Assembly (NCBI RefSeq): GCF_024713975.1
Contig: NC_091108.1
Span: forward strand, 6,067,001 to 6,131,000
From: Paralichthys olivaceus
Taxonomy: Eukaryota; Chordata; Actinopteri; Pleuronectiformes; Paralichthyidae
Reading direction: 5' to 3'
DNA length: 64,000 nucleotides
Part shown: positions 63,796 through 64,000 of the stretch, piece after piece
Position numbering within the stretch: position 1 is the stretch's first letter
How the letters are laid out: every line of letters begins with the position of its first letter
Made by a program: the position numbers and the translations under genes
Notes under the pieces: generated by a model
Database searches by the model: none
Told to the model about the DNA's origin: nothing
What the model saw: only the letters and a program-made list of their open reading frames with translations

Positions 63796-64000
63796 GTAAC
63801 GCAAACAAACAAAATCAAACGCACTCACTTGACATGGACTATTTCTATACAACAATCCATAGTCAAACATATTGAGATGTATTGATGGGTTGGAAACCCA
63901 TTGTTTTACTGTAGCACTCAGGTTAGTTTTGAATATTTTGCATTACACTCTTTCTAATGTTTTTATAAGCTTTTTAATTTGTTTCAAAATGGCATTTAAA

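Overview
This is vertebrate nuclear DNA, and almost certainly from a ray-finned (teleost) fish. Genes are split into short exons with GT-AG introns, CA/GT microsatellites are dense, Tc1/mariner relics and a LINE tail of fish type are present, and the protein fragments are clear vertebrate orthologues. Exons were assigned by translating both strands, joining across GT/AG sites and checking phase. The summed coding lengths of all three complete conserved genes divide by three, and DAPK3 comes to 454 codons, the length of the human protein.

Layout, left to right. (1) 1-10,504 (+): 3' part of ARHGEF18 (RhoA-type DH-PH exchange factor), 19 coding exons, with a MITE just downstream. (2) 13,999-21,529 (-): complete 15-exon SPPL2B (intramembrane aspartyl protease), convergent with ARHGEF18. 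(3) 24,607-27,727 (+): complete DAPK3/ZIPK, divergent from SPPL2B. (4) 28,178-39,860: an accessory island. Segments of the DAPK3 3' UTR occur three times, an intronless coiled-coil gene for a tail-anchored protein (462 aa) occurs twice at 99.5% identity, and a separate 265-aa coiled-coil gene with three internal repeats follows. (5) 41,629-48,118 (-): complete 14-coding-exon PHC3 (Polycomb PRC1 subunit), including a SAM domain split over two exons. (6) 50,875 to the end (+): the first seven coding exons of PRKCI (atypical protein kinase C), head-to-head with PHC3.

ARHGEF18, SPPL2B and DAPK3 are all on human 19p13, while PHC3 and PRKCI are neighbours on human 3q26.2. The island therefore sits at the junction of two ancestral syntenic blocks. 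The duplicated units are chimeric: DAPK3 3' UTR, then the 462-aa gene, then a piece of PHC3 intron whose homology begins exactly at the PHC3 splice acceptor. The promoter region of the 265-aa gene carries RFX X-box-like sites inside a large inverted repeat, which hints at ciliary or testis expression. This island is the best candidate for undescribed biology here.

Other unusual points: the first coding 5' splice site of PHC3 is part of a degenerate tandem array running through the following intron; another PHC3 intron is only 84 nt and is mostly a (GT)n run; PHC3 has a 12-Glu run before SAM. No rRNA, tRNA, CRISPR array or intact mobile element was seen.
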